A DNA stretch of 6,459 nt from Candidatus Zixiibacteriota bacterium (GTDB taxonomy: Bacteria; Zixibacteria; MSB-5A5; SM1-73), in NCBI GenBank assembly GCA_023129805.1, contig JAGMBK010000097.1, forward strand, positions 1-6,459. The letters are read 5' to 3'. The translations under genes were made by a program, and so were the position numbers. The notes beneath the pieces are model-generated. The model was given only the letters and a program-made list of their open reading frames with translations, was not told the DNA's origin and searched no databases. Shown piece after piece: positions 1-5,283 of the stretch. Positions within the stretch are counted from its first letter, which is position 1; every line of letters starts with the position of its first letter.

Positions 1-1257
1 TCAGCCACATAGGCTAAACTGTCCTGAATAAAAACACCATAAGTTTTACCTGGGGTGTCGTAACCGCCAAGCAAGCTTGGATCGGCAGGATTACTTACAT
101 TGATTATCTGCAAACCACTATCATCATCAGCCACATAGGCTAAGCTGTCCAGAACAAAAACACCATAAGCTTTACCTGGGGTGTCGTAACCGCCAACCAA
201 GCTTGGATTGGCAGGATTACTTACATTGATTATCTGCAAACCACTATCATCATCAGCCACATAGGCTAAACTATCCTGGACAAAAACACCATAAGCTAAA
301 CCTGGGGTGTCGTAATTGCCAACCGAATCTGGATTGGCTGGATCACTCACCATAATTATCTGCAGACCACTGTTGTAATTAGCCACACAGGCTAAGCTGT
401 CCTTAACAAAAACACCGCGAGCCTCACCTGGGGTATTGTAACTGCCAACTAAATCAGGATTGGTTGGATTACTAACCCGAATTATCTTCAAGCCTGTTGT
501 TCCATCAGCCACGTAGGCTAAGCTGTCCTGAACCAAAACACCACAAGCATAACCTGGGGTATCGTAACTGCCAACCAAACCGGGATCGGCAGGATTGCTT
601 ACATTGATTATCTGCAAACCACTCCCAAAACAAGCCGCATAGGCTAAGCTGTCCCGAACAAAAACACCACGAGCATGACCTGCGATGAGGTAGGTGCCAA
701 CCGAATCTGGATCGGCTGGATTACTAACATTGATTATCTGCAAACCGCTGTTCCAATCAGCCACATAGGCTAAGCTGTCCTGGATAAAAACATCCCGAGC
801 AGAACCTGGTGTGTCGTGACTGTCAATAAAACTTGGATTGGCTGGATCACTGACATTAATTATCTGCAAACCACTATAATCATCAGCCACATAGGCTAAG
901 CTGTCCTTAACAAAAACACCATAAGCATAACCTGGGGTATCGTAACTGTCGACCAAATTTGGATTGGCTGGATTACTTACATTGATTATCTGCAAACCAC
1001 TCTGACGATCAGCCACATAGGCTAAGCTGTCCTGGATAAAAATGCCATAAGCATAACCTGGGGTATCGTAACTACCAACGGAATCTGGATTGGCTGGATC
1101 GTGCACGTCAATTATCCCCAACCCTGCATATCCATCCGCCAGATAAACATAATCGTCCTGAACAAAAATCCCTTCACCTCCTCCGTGAAGGTAAAGTCTA
1201 CTCACAAAAGAAGGGTTAGCTGGATCAGAAACATCCAGGATCACCAAACCGTTGCCA
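1..1257 (-). repeat. Tandem 126-bp coding repeat (ten units visible)
   Basis: The block encoding LAYVAD recurs on the plus strand at 1, 127, 253, 379, 505, 631, 757, 883, 1009 and 1135, a spacing of exactly 126 bp, and then degenerately at 1258 (123 bp). Every unit therefore keeps frame and gives 42 residues. The two units nearest the window edge (1-126 and 127-252) differ at only 6 of 126 bases, whereas units nearer the N-terminus are clearly more diverged. The array continues past the left edge. It is coding and is not a CRISPR array, since no short repeat alternates with unique spacers. Confidence 0.93.
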
Positions 1258-1418
1258 AAAGCACAATAGGCATAATCACCGACCACCTGAACGTCATTTA
1301 CCTCAGTCCAGAGGATGCTGGAAACATAGGTGATGTCGTTGGCAGAGGTTGGTTGAACTAAAAGAAGCGTTACAGACAGAACTCCCACCAGAACGAAAAA
1401 ACATTTAAGCTTTTTCAT
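1..1418 (-). CDS. Secreted LVIVP-repeat beta-propeller protein, C-terminus cut by window edge
   Basis: The frame is open from an ATG at 1418 to the window edge, giving 472 complete codons with no stop, so the gene is partial at its 3' end. Residues 1-26 form a signal peptide: MKK, a hydrophobic core, then a likely cut after PTSA. Cys6 precedes the hydrophobic core and is not in a lipobox, so a lipoprotein is unlikely. From about residue 54 the protein is a tandem 42-residue repeat with consensus SGLQIINVSNPANP, LVGSYDTPG and GVFVQDSLAYVAD. This matches the LVIVP repeat family, whose units are thought to form propeller blades on exported proteins. The start is supported by AGGAGG five bases upstream. 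It lies 229 bases downstream of nusB and is probably transcribed separately. The missing C-terminus could hold a sorting or anchoring domain. Function and ligand are unknown; export and propeller fold are inferences. Confidence 0.88.
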   Translation of the reverse strand, partial: MKKLKCFFVLVGVLSVTLLLVQPTSANDITYVSSILWTEVNDVQVVGDYAYCAFGNGLVILDVSDPANPSFVSRLYLHGGGEGIFVQDDYVYLADGYAGLGIIDVHDPANPDSVGSYDTPGYAYGIFIQDSLAYVADRQSGLQIINVSNPANPNLVDSYDTPGYAYGVFVKDSLAYVADDYSGLQIINVSDPANPSFIDSHDTPGSARDVFIQDSLAYVADWNSGLQIINVSNPADPDSVGTYLIAGHARGVFVRDSLAYAACFGSGLQIINVSNPADPGLVGSYDTPGYACGVLVQDSLAYVADGTTGLKIIRVSNPTNPDLVGSYNTPGEARGVFVKDSLACVANYNSGLQIIMVSDPANPDSVGNYDTPGLAYGVFVQDSLAYVADDDSGLQIINVSNPANPSLVGGYDTPGKAYGVFVLDSLAYVADDDSGLQIINVSNPADPSLLGGYDTPGKTYGVFIQDSLAYVA

Positions 1419-1423
1419 CGAAA

Positions 1424-1429
1424 CCTCCT
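1424..1429 (-). promoter_or_regulatory. Ribosome binding site of the LVIVP-repeat gene
   Basis: AGGAGG on the minus strand sits five bases before the ATG at 1418. It is the strongest Shine-Dalgarno sequence in the window and fixes this start, which also coincides with the beginning of a good signal peptide. Confidence 0.85.
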
Positions 1430-1568
1430 GCGCAAAAGGTTGAGCTGGTTCGTCAACAAGGCATAAAAAGCTAATTGGCCTTTACTGCATTCAATTTAGA
1501 ATGAACTTAATCGTTCAACAATTAAAAGTCAAGGAGATTCTGGGAAGCTATGAAAGATCTTCTGATGT

Positions 1569-1590
1569 ATTGACATTAAGAAATGTCAAT
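1569..1590. other. Hairpin in the nusB to LVIVP-gene spacer
   Basis: ATTGACATT and AATGTCAAT form a perfect 9-bp stem around a 4-base loop, 58 bases past the nusB stop. The stem is AT-rich and no T-run follows on the minus strand, so it is at best a weak terminator. The rest of the spacer (1419-1647) is AT-rich. A TTGACT hexamer at 1532-1527 on the minus strand could be the -35 box of a promoter for the repeat protein, but no convincing -10 box follows at the right distance. Confidence 0.35.
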
Positions 1591-1647
1591 GTTCTTTAGC
1601 TACGAGAATTCCTATTCGCTGAGCATCAAAATCGCAAGACCGTATGG

Positions 1648-2073
1648 TCACTCTCGCATTCGCTCTTTTTTCTCCAACCCTTTTAGGACAGAATCCAGCA
1701 CAGCGTTGACAAATTTTTTAGAGTCTTTATCAGCATATTTTTTCGCCAGCTCGATTGTCTCATCTATGCTTATGGTGGATGGGATGTCGTCAAAGAATAA
1801 AAACTCGCAGATCCCCATGCGCAGGATATTTTTTTCAACTGTGGCGATTCTGGAGAAATCCCATGATTTGACGTGATCTTTTATCAGTTTGTCGATCTCT
1901 TTGATATTCTGGACAACTTTAAAAAAAAGGGACTGAGAGAATTTTTTCGCCTCTGATTTGATCAGACTGGGAGAGATGATATCATTTGAGATCTGCTCAA
2001 CCTCCGTCCCCGAGATATCATAAGCATACAAAGCCTTTAAAGTCAGTTCACGTGCTTTTCTTCTGGCAGACAC
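1648..2073 (-). CDS. nusB: Transcription antitermination factor NusB
   Basis: This encodes a 141-residue protein of normal NusB length. NusB is an all-helical RNA-binding protein that pairs with NusE (ribosomal protein S10) on boxA RNA in rRNA antitermination. Family signatures visible are RRKARELTLKALYAYD at residues 4-19, WDFSRIATVEKNILRMGICE at 71-90, IPSTISIDETIELAKKY at 97-113 and the C-terminal KFVNAVLDSVL at 120-130. The start codon is GTG. An in-frame TGA lies two codons upstream and no other start fits the family N-terminus, so GTG at 2073 is chosen although no clear Shine-Dalgarno sequence precedes it. It follows ribH after 262 bases of repeats. The adjacency of ribH and nusB is common in bacteria and suggests one transcript here, but the gap makes that uncertain. 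Confidence 0.95.
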   Translation of the reverse strand: MSARRKARELTLKALYAYDISGTEVEQISNDIISPSLIKSEAKKFSQSLFFKVVQNIKEIDKLIKDHVKSWDFSRIATVEKNILRMGICEFLFFDDIPSTISIDETIELAKKYADKDSKKFVNAVLDSVLKGLEKKERMRE

Positions 2074-2180
2074 GGGTCAAAAAGAGTTTAAAGTTCAAGG
2101 TTGAAACTCCCTGAATCATGGAGTCTCTGGCGCGCCCTGAGTGGTGGAGCGATCTTTCTTGAATTCGGCGGATACTCGGT

Positions 2181-2223
2181 AGCCTGCGTTTTGCTTCTGC
2201 GCATCCTAAAAGGTGCGGCCACC
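2181..2223. repeat. Degraded copy of the GGTAGCC palindromic element
   Basis: This 43-base stretch beginning AGCCTGCGTTTTG and ending GGTGCGGCCACC matches 4302-4344 at 35 of 43 positions without gaps. It keeps most of the second hairpin arm pair (GCGCATCC, AAAGGTGCG), but the first hairpin of the full element is missing. It fills part of the ribH-nusB gap. Confidence 0.7.
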
Positions 2224-2238
2224 TTTTTATCCTTGTTC

Positions 2239-2302
2239 GTCACGGACGCCTCGTCCGTGACGGAAATGCTGTTGGTAACGGACGAGGGCATTCGTTACCA
2301 AC
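2239..2302. repeat. Two adjacent perfect hairpins in the ribH-nusB spacer
   Basis: GTCACGGACG / CGTCCGTGAC pair as a 10-bp stem with a 3-base loop (2239-2261). GTTGGTAACG / CGTTACCAAC pair as a 10-bp stem with a 12-base loop (2271-2302). GGACG and GGACGAGG motifs recur in both, suggesting one compound repeat. On transcription of the operon this lies 34 bases after the ribH stop and would fold in the RNA. No T-run follows either stem, so an intrinsic terminator is not supported, but it could shield the 3' end of ribH mRNA. Confidence 0.75.
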
Positions 2303-2335
2303 GAGAGAGTAAGATTTTGGAATAAAAACTTCTGT

Positions 2336-2800
2336 TTAAATCTGTTCAAACAACTTCGTCATCTCTATGGCAGAGAGCGCCGCATCCCAGCCTTTGTTGC
2401 CCGCCTTGGTGCCTGCCCTTTCGATGGCTTGCTCCAAATTATCAGCGGTGATCACTCCGAAGATGGTGGGCACACCTGTCTCCAGCGATATTCTGGCGAT
2501 CCCCTTAGCTACCTCATTGGCGATATAGTCAAAATGAGGGGTTTGACCTCTGATCACGGTTCCCAGACAGATGACCGCATCATACTTTTTGCTCTTTGCC
2601 ATCTTGTAAGCGGCGTAGGGAATCTCAAAAGATCCTGGCACCCACACTATGGTGATCTTTTCATCCTCTGCACCATGCCGCCCCAGACAATCTAGGGCTC
2701 CATCCAGAAGTTTTTGAGTGATAAATTCATTGAACCGGCTGATGGCGATTCCAAAATTCTTTCCTTTAGCGTCAAGTTGACCTTTTATCTCTTTTGCCAT
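2336..2800 (-). CDS. ribH: 6,7-dimethyl-8-ribityllumazine synthase (riboflavin synthase beta chain)
   Basis: RibH condenses 5-amino-6-ribitylaminouracil from RibD with 3,4-dihydroxy-2-butanone 4-phosphate from RibBA to give lumazine, the substrate of RibE. It is cytoplasmic and usually assembles as pentamers or 60-mer capsids. The 154-residue product has the normal length. Seen in sequence: SRFNEFIT at 21-28 (active-site Phe23), WVPGSFEIP at 53-61, [14 protein letters not shown] at 80-93 with catalytic His89, [17 protein letters not shown] at 114-130 with phosphate-binding Arg128, and GNKGWDAA at 134-141. The start is supported by AGGAG five bases upstream. It begins 43 bases after ribBA, so the two are almost certainly co-transcribed and probably translationally close. 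Confidence 0.98.
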   Translation of the reverse strand: MAKEIKGQLDAKGKNFGIAISRFNEFITQKLLDGALDCLGRHGAEDEKITIVWVPGSFEIPYAAYKMAKSKKYDAVICLGTVIRGQTPHFDYIANEVAKGIARISLETGVPTIFGVITADNLEQAIERAGTKAGNKGWDAALSAIEMTKLFEQI

Positions 2801-2805
2801 GAAAA

Positions 2806-2810
2806 CTCCT
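2806..2810 (-). promoter_or_regulatory. Ribosome binding site of ribH
   Basis: AAGGAG on the minus strand ends five bases before the ATG at 2800, which fixes the ribH start in the 43-base ribBA-ribH gap. Confidence 0.8.
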
Positions 2811-2843
2811 TTTTTAGATTTTTTTCAAAAAAGCTTTCCGAAC

Positions 2844-4106
2844 TTAATCCGATCTTTTCTTTGTTGTCCCATTGATACCCATAATCTGTGGGGAACCATT
2901 TTCCCTTACCTTTAAGAGATGCCCCAGCTTGTCCCTTTTTGTCTCCAGATATTTGATGTTCTCCGGGGTGGGGGAAACTTCGGTGGGGATTCTCTCCGTA
3001 ACCTTGAGCCCATATCCCTCAATCCCGATGATCTTTTTGGGGTTATTGGTTATGAGCCTTATGTTGGACAGACCCAAATCCACCAGAATCTGGGCACCGA
3101 TGCCATAATCGCGCAGATCCGGATCAAAGCCCAGTTCGATGTTTGCCTGCACCGTGTCCAGTCCGCAATCCTGGAGCTGATAAGCCCTTATCTTATTGGA
3201 TAACCCAATCCCTCGTCCCTCCTGTCGCATGTATAAGAAAACTCCCAGACCTTCCTTTTCGATCATGCTCAAAGCATGGGCAAGCTGATCGCCGCAGTCA
3301 CATCGAGCCGAACCGAAGACATCCCCGGTCAGACACTGCGAATGCACCCGAACCAGCACATTCTCCTTTCCTTTCACCTCTCCCTTCTCTAAGGCTAAAT
3401 GATGATGTTCATCTATCATGCTTTTGTAAAGATGAAGCTTAAAATGCCCGTATTTGGTGGGGAAATTGACACTTACGATTCTTTTCACCAGCTTCTCTTT
3501 CCTTATTCTGTATTCGATCAGATCTTTTACCGAGATGATTTTTAAATCAAACCTCTTTGCCATCTCCAAAAGGCTGGGAAGACGAGCCATACGTCCGTCT
3601 TCATCCATGATCTCACACAGAATCCCAGCCGGATAAAGTCCAGCCAGTCGAGCCAAATCCATCGTAGCCTCGGTATGTCCGGCCCGGCTCAATACCCCAC
3701 CATCCTGAGCCTGGAGAGGGAAGATGTGACCGGGTCTGGCCAGTTCCTCCGGCAAAGTTTTTGGATCGATCAAGGTCTTTATGGTCTGGGCTCTGTCATG
3801 GGTTGAGATGCCAGTGGTGGTGTTATACATGGCGTCCACCGACACGGTGAAGCGAGTGCCCATCTTGGCAGTGTTGACCTTCACCATGGGGGATAGGTCT
3901 AACTGTTCAATCCGCTCTCTGGTAAGGGGAACGCAGACCAATCCCCGGGCAAACTTTGAGATAAAATTGATCGCCTCCGGGGTCACCTTCTCCGCCGCCA
4001 AAATCATGTCCCCCTCGTTTTCCCGATCCGCATCATCCACCACGATAACCATCTTGCCCTGTTTTATATCCTCAATCGCCTCTTCTATGGTATTTAACTC
4101 CGACAT
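2844..4106 (-). CDS. ribBA: Bifunctional 3,4-dihydroxy-2-butanone 4-phosphate synthase / GTP cyclohydrolase II
   Basis: This 420-residue fusion makes both riboflavin precursors. The N-terminal domain (about 1-200) converts ribulose 5-phosphate to DHBP. It shows the acidic metal-binding loop [12 protein letters not shown] at 22-33, THD at 102-104, RPGHIFPL at 124-131 and RAGHTEAT at 141-148. The C-terminal domain (about 205-405) opens GTP. It shows [11 protein letters not shown] at 252-262, zinc ligands Cys258, Cys269 and Cys271, RQEGRGIGL at 294-302, [15 protein letters not shown] at 308-322, [10 protein letters not shown] at 332-341 and TNNPKK at 353-358. Both active sites look intact. I chose ATG 4106 because the family N-terminus starts there and AGGAG lies eight bases upstream. 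The frame stays open to an ATG at 4235, but that 43-residue extension only translates an intergenic palindromic element. It sits between ribE and ribH. Confidence 0.97.
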   Translation of the reverse strand: MSELNTIEEAIEDIKQGKMVIVVDDADRENEGDMILAAEKVTPEAINFISKFARGLVCVPLTRERIEQLDLSPMVKVNTAKMGTRFTVSVDAMYNTTTGISTHDRAQTIKTLIDPKTLPEELARPGHIFPLQAQDGGVLSRAGHTEATMDLARLAGLYPAGILCEIMDEDGRMARLPSLLEMAKRFDLKIISVKDLIEYRIRKEKLVKRIVSVNFPTKYGHFKLHLYKSMIDEHHHLALEKGEVKGKENVLVRVHSQCLTGDVFGSARCDCGDQLAHALSMIEKEGLGVFLYMRQEGRGIGLSNKIRAYQLQDCGLDTVQANIELGFDPDLRDYGIGAQILVDLGLSNIRLITNNPKKIIGIEGYGLKVTERIPTEVSPTPENIKYLETKRDKLGHLLKVRENGSPQIMGINGTTKKRSD

Positions 4107-4114
4107 TGTTATTT

Positions 4115-4119
4115 CTCCT
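4115..4119 (-). promoter_or_regulatory. Ribosome binding site that decides the ribBA start
   Basis: AAAAAGGAGAAATAACA precedes the ATG at 4106, with AGGAG eight bases away. It lies just outside palindromic element A, which argues for starting at 4106 rather than at the upstream ATG 4235. Confidence 0.8.
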
Positions 4120-4130
4120 TTTTCCTTTTT

Positions 4131-4226
4131 CGTAGGGACAGGGCTTGCCTGCACTGAGCCCGCCTTTGGCGGGAGAAGTGTCCCTGTCCTGACTTCAACG
4201 AGGACAACCATAAAGGTTGTCCCTAC
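4131..4226. repeat. Palindromic intergenic element, copy A
   Basis: The element is bounded by the perfect inverted repeat GTAGGGACA (4132-4140) and TGTCCCTAC (4218-4226). Inside are a CCCGCC-TTT-GGCGGG hairpin (4159-4173) and a GGACAACC-ATAAA-GGTTGTCC hairpin (4202-4222). Its first 59 bases match copy B at 57 positions with a constant offset of 220 bp. It ends 12 bases upstream of the ribBA ribosome binding site, so it would be transcribed as structured RNA in the ribBA leader. It is too short to encode a transposase; a non-autonomous or REP-like repeat is the likely class. Confidence 0.85.
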
Positions 4227-4285
4227 CTTAATCACTTCAAAGGCCCTTTAGGTTCTTTTGTCAGCTGTATGAATCCCCGGGTTTT

Positions 4286-4344
4286 GGTAGCCGCAGGCTT
4301 TAGCCTGCGTTTTGTATTCACGCACCCTAAAGGGTGCGGCTACC
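4286..4344. repeat. GGTAGCC...GGCTACC double-hairpin element
   Basis: Terminal GGTAGCC and GGCTACC are perfect inverted repeats enclosing two hairpins: CGCAGGCT/AGCCTGCG and CGCACCCT/AGGGTGCG, each an 8-bp stem with a 2-base centre. The whole could fold as a three-way junction. A degraded relative lies at 2181-2223. It sits between elements A and B in the 366-base gap between ribE and ribBA. Apart from these three elements and the ribBA ribosome binding site I see nothing recognisable in that gap. Confidence 0.8.
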
Positions 4345-4350
4345 ACCCTG

Positions 4351-4455
4351 CGTAGGGACATGGCTTGCCTGCACTGAGCCCGCCTTTGGCGGGAGAAGTG
4401 TCCTTGTCCAAACTCAAAGTAAGACAGCCATCCCGCCAATGGCGGGATCCCTACG
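4351..4455. repeat. Palindromic intergenic element, copy B
   Basis: This is the second copy of the element at 4131-4226, bounded by CGTAGGGA (4351-4358) and TCCCTACG (4448-4455), a perfect 8-bp inverted repeat. It carries the same CCCGCC-TTT-GGCGGG hairpin (4379-4393) and a different distal hairpin, CCCGCC-AAT-GGCGGG (4432-4446), where copy A has the GGACAACC stem. The conserved left 59 bases and variable right part suggest a modular family. It begins 17 bases past the ribE stop codon. Confidence 0.85.
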
Positions 4456-4472
4456 TTGATACTAAAAAGAGG

Positions 4473-5111
4473 TTACCATCCTTTTTCTTTTAACCACTCC
4501 TCCGTGATCTGAAACTTGCCCTTTTGGACGGTCAAAATCCTTTCCACATATTTTCCGATCAAGTCTGTCTCTATGTTAACCGGATCGCCGATCTTTTTCG
4601 TTCCGAGAGTTGTATTTTTCATGGTAAAGGGAATAATCGAGACAATGAACGAGGTTTTGAAAATTTGAACCACGGTTAAGCTTATTCCATCAATTGCCAC
4701 CGATCCCTTCTCTACGAAATGGCTTTGATATTCTTTGGGAGACTCGAACTCAAATATATAGCTTTGGTCTTTTTGGTTGATGGATTTTATCCTTCCCACA
4801 AAATCAACATGACCGGAAACCAGATGCCCTCCCAGACGGTCAGATATGCGGAGAGCTCTTTCCAGATTCACAGAATCTCTAGGTCTGAGTTGATCCAGGT
4901 TGGTTCGTCTTAAAGTCTCCTCCACCGCTTCGACGGTAAAGCGGTTATCTTTTACTTCTACCACCGTCTGGCAGACGCCGTTTATGTTTACGCTGTCACC
5001 AAGCTTCAAATCAGACAAAATCCGGGAAGCTTTTATTCTCAATCGCAGGTTAGTTCCGCTTAAAGAAGTCTGCTCAATTTTTCCTGTTTCTTCTATTATA
5101 CCTGTGAACAT
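4473..5111 (-). CDS. ribE: Riboflavin synthase (alpha chain)
   Basis: RibE dismutates two lumazine molecules to riboflavin and 5-amino-6-ribitylaminouracil, the last step of the pathway. The 212-residue product has the normal length and two lumazine-binding beta-barrel repeats. The first has MFTGIIEETG at 1-10 and NINGVCQTV at 42-50, with the conserved Cys47, then GGHLVSGHVD at 94-103 with His101. The second has VEKGSVAIDGISLTV at 133-147, IIPFTMKNTTLG at 159-170 and NIETDLIGKYVE at 179-190. Two usual residues differ: GVCLTV reads GVCQTV and IIPHT reads IIPFT. The start is fixed by the family's MFTGI N-terminus, though no strong Shine-Dalgarno sequence precedes it. It follows ribD after 146 bases that hold a relic of another ribE 5' end. 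The symbol ribE is used in the B. subtilis sense (ribC in E. coli). Confidence 0.97.
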   Translation of the reverse strand: MFTGIIEETGKIEQTSLSGTNLRLRIKASRILSDLKLGDSVNINGVCQTVVEVKDNRFTVEAVEETLRRTNLDQLRPRDSVNLERALRISDRLGGHLVSGHVDFVGRIKSINQKDQSYIFEFESPKEYQSHFVEKGSVAIDGISLTVVQIFKTSFIVSIIPFTMKNTTLGTKKIGDPVNIETDLIGKYVERILTVQKGKFQITEEWLKEKGW

Positions 5112-5129
5112 AATGACTTATCAGTTTTC

Positions 5130-5165
5130 AGTTTGCAGTCATCTGCCTACTGCTTACTGCCTACT
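5130..5165. repeat. CTGCCTACTGCTTACTGC repeat, ribE-proximal copy
   Basis: A run of 7-base units (TACTGCC / TACTGCT on the plus strand) follows GTTTGCAGTCAT. The 31 bases 5130-5160 are identical to 5220-5250. The repeat lies between the intact ribE start and the ribE relic. Confidence 0.85.
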
Positions 5166-5208
5166 TTTGATCTATCTTCCCTATCTCTTCTATTATTCCT
5201 GTGAACAT
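5161..5208 (-). pseudogene. Relic of a second ribE: first 15 codons only
   Basis: From ATG 5208 the minus strand reads MFTGIIEEIGKIDQK followed by TAG at 5163-5161, next to MFTGIIEETGKIEQT at the intact ribE start 97 bases downstream. Over these 15 codons the two differ at ten bases, eight of them third codon positions, with three amino-acid changes (T9I, E13D, T15K). That pattern is what two functional, diverged riboflavin synthase genes would show, so the stub is more likely the leftover 5' end of a different ribE allele than a fresh copy of this one. It is cut directly by the CAGTAGGCAGTAAGC repeat. A translated leader peptide is a less likely alternative, since the residues resemble the enzyme N-terminus. 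Confidence 0.75.
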
Positions 5209-5219
5209 GATGACTTCTT

Positions 5220-5283
5220 AGTTTGCAGTCATCTGCCTACTGCTTACTGCTTACTGCCTACTGGCAACTGCCTACTGGTAACT
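5220..5283. repeat. CTGCCTACTGCTTACTGC repeat, ribD-proximal copy, overlapping the ribD 3' end
   Basis: The first 31 bases duplicate 5130-5160 exactly. The array then continues as further TACTGCT, TACTGCC and ACTGGCAACTGCC units to about 5283. The ribD stop codon (5260-5258) and its last several codons lie inside it. Confidence 0.85.

Noticed and set aside
1..1257. CRISPR array suggested by regular spacing
   Set aside because: The period is 126 bp, similarity covers the whole unit, and the frame is open throughout: it is a protein repeat.
1569..1590. Rho-independent terminator after nusB
   Set aside because: The stem is perfect but AT-rich and no T-run follows on the minus strand, so it is kept only as a hairpin.
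2088..2325. Overlapping open frames on both strands in the ribH-nusB gap
   Set aside because: Both run through hairpin repeats; palindromes readily yield open frames on both strands, and the peptides resemble nothing.
4107..4235. 43-residue N-terminal extension of ribBA from ATG 4235
   Set aside because: It translates palindromic element A, the RibB family begins at MSELN, and AGGAG lies just before 4106.
3781..4251. 156-codon plus-strand open frame
   Set aside because: It lies antisense to ribBA, whose protein is unmistakable; it is a shadow frame.
4248..4439. Minus-strand 63-codon open frame in the ribE-ribBA gap
   Set aside because: It is made of two repeat elements (4286-4344 and 4351-4455) read as codons, with no ribosome binding site and no family resemblance.
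5161..5208. Regulatory leader peptide upstream of ribE
   Set aside because: The 15 residues closely follow the riboflavin synthase N-terminus and differ mainly at third codon positions, so a gene relic explains it better.
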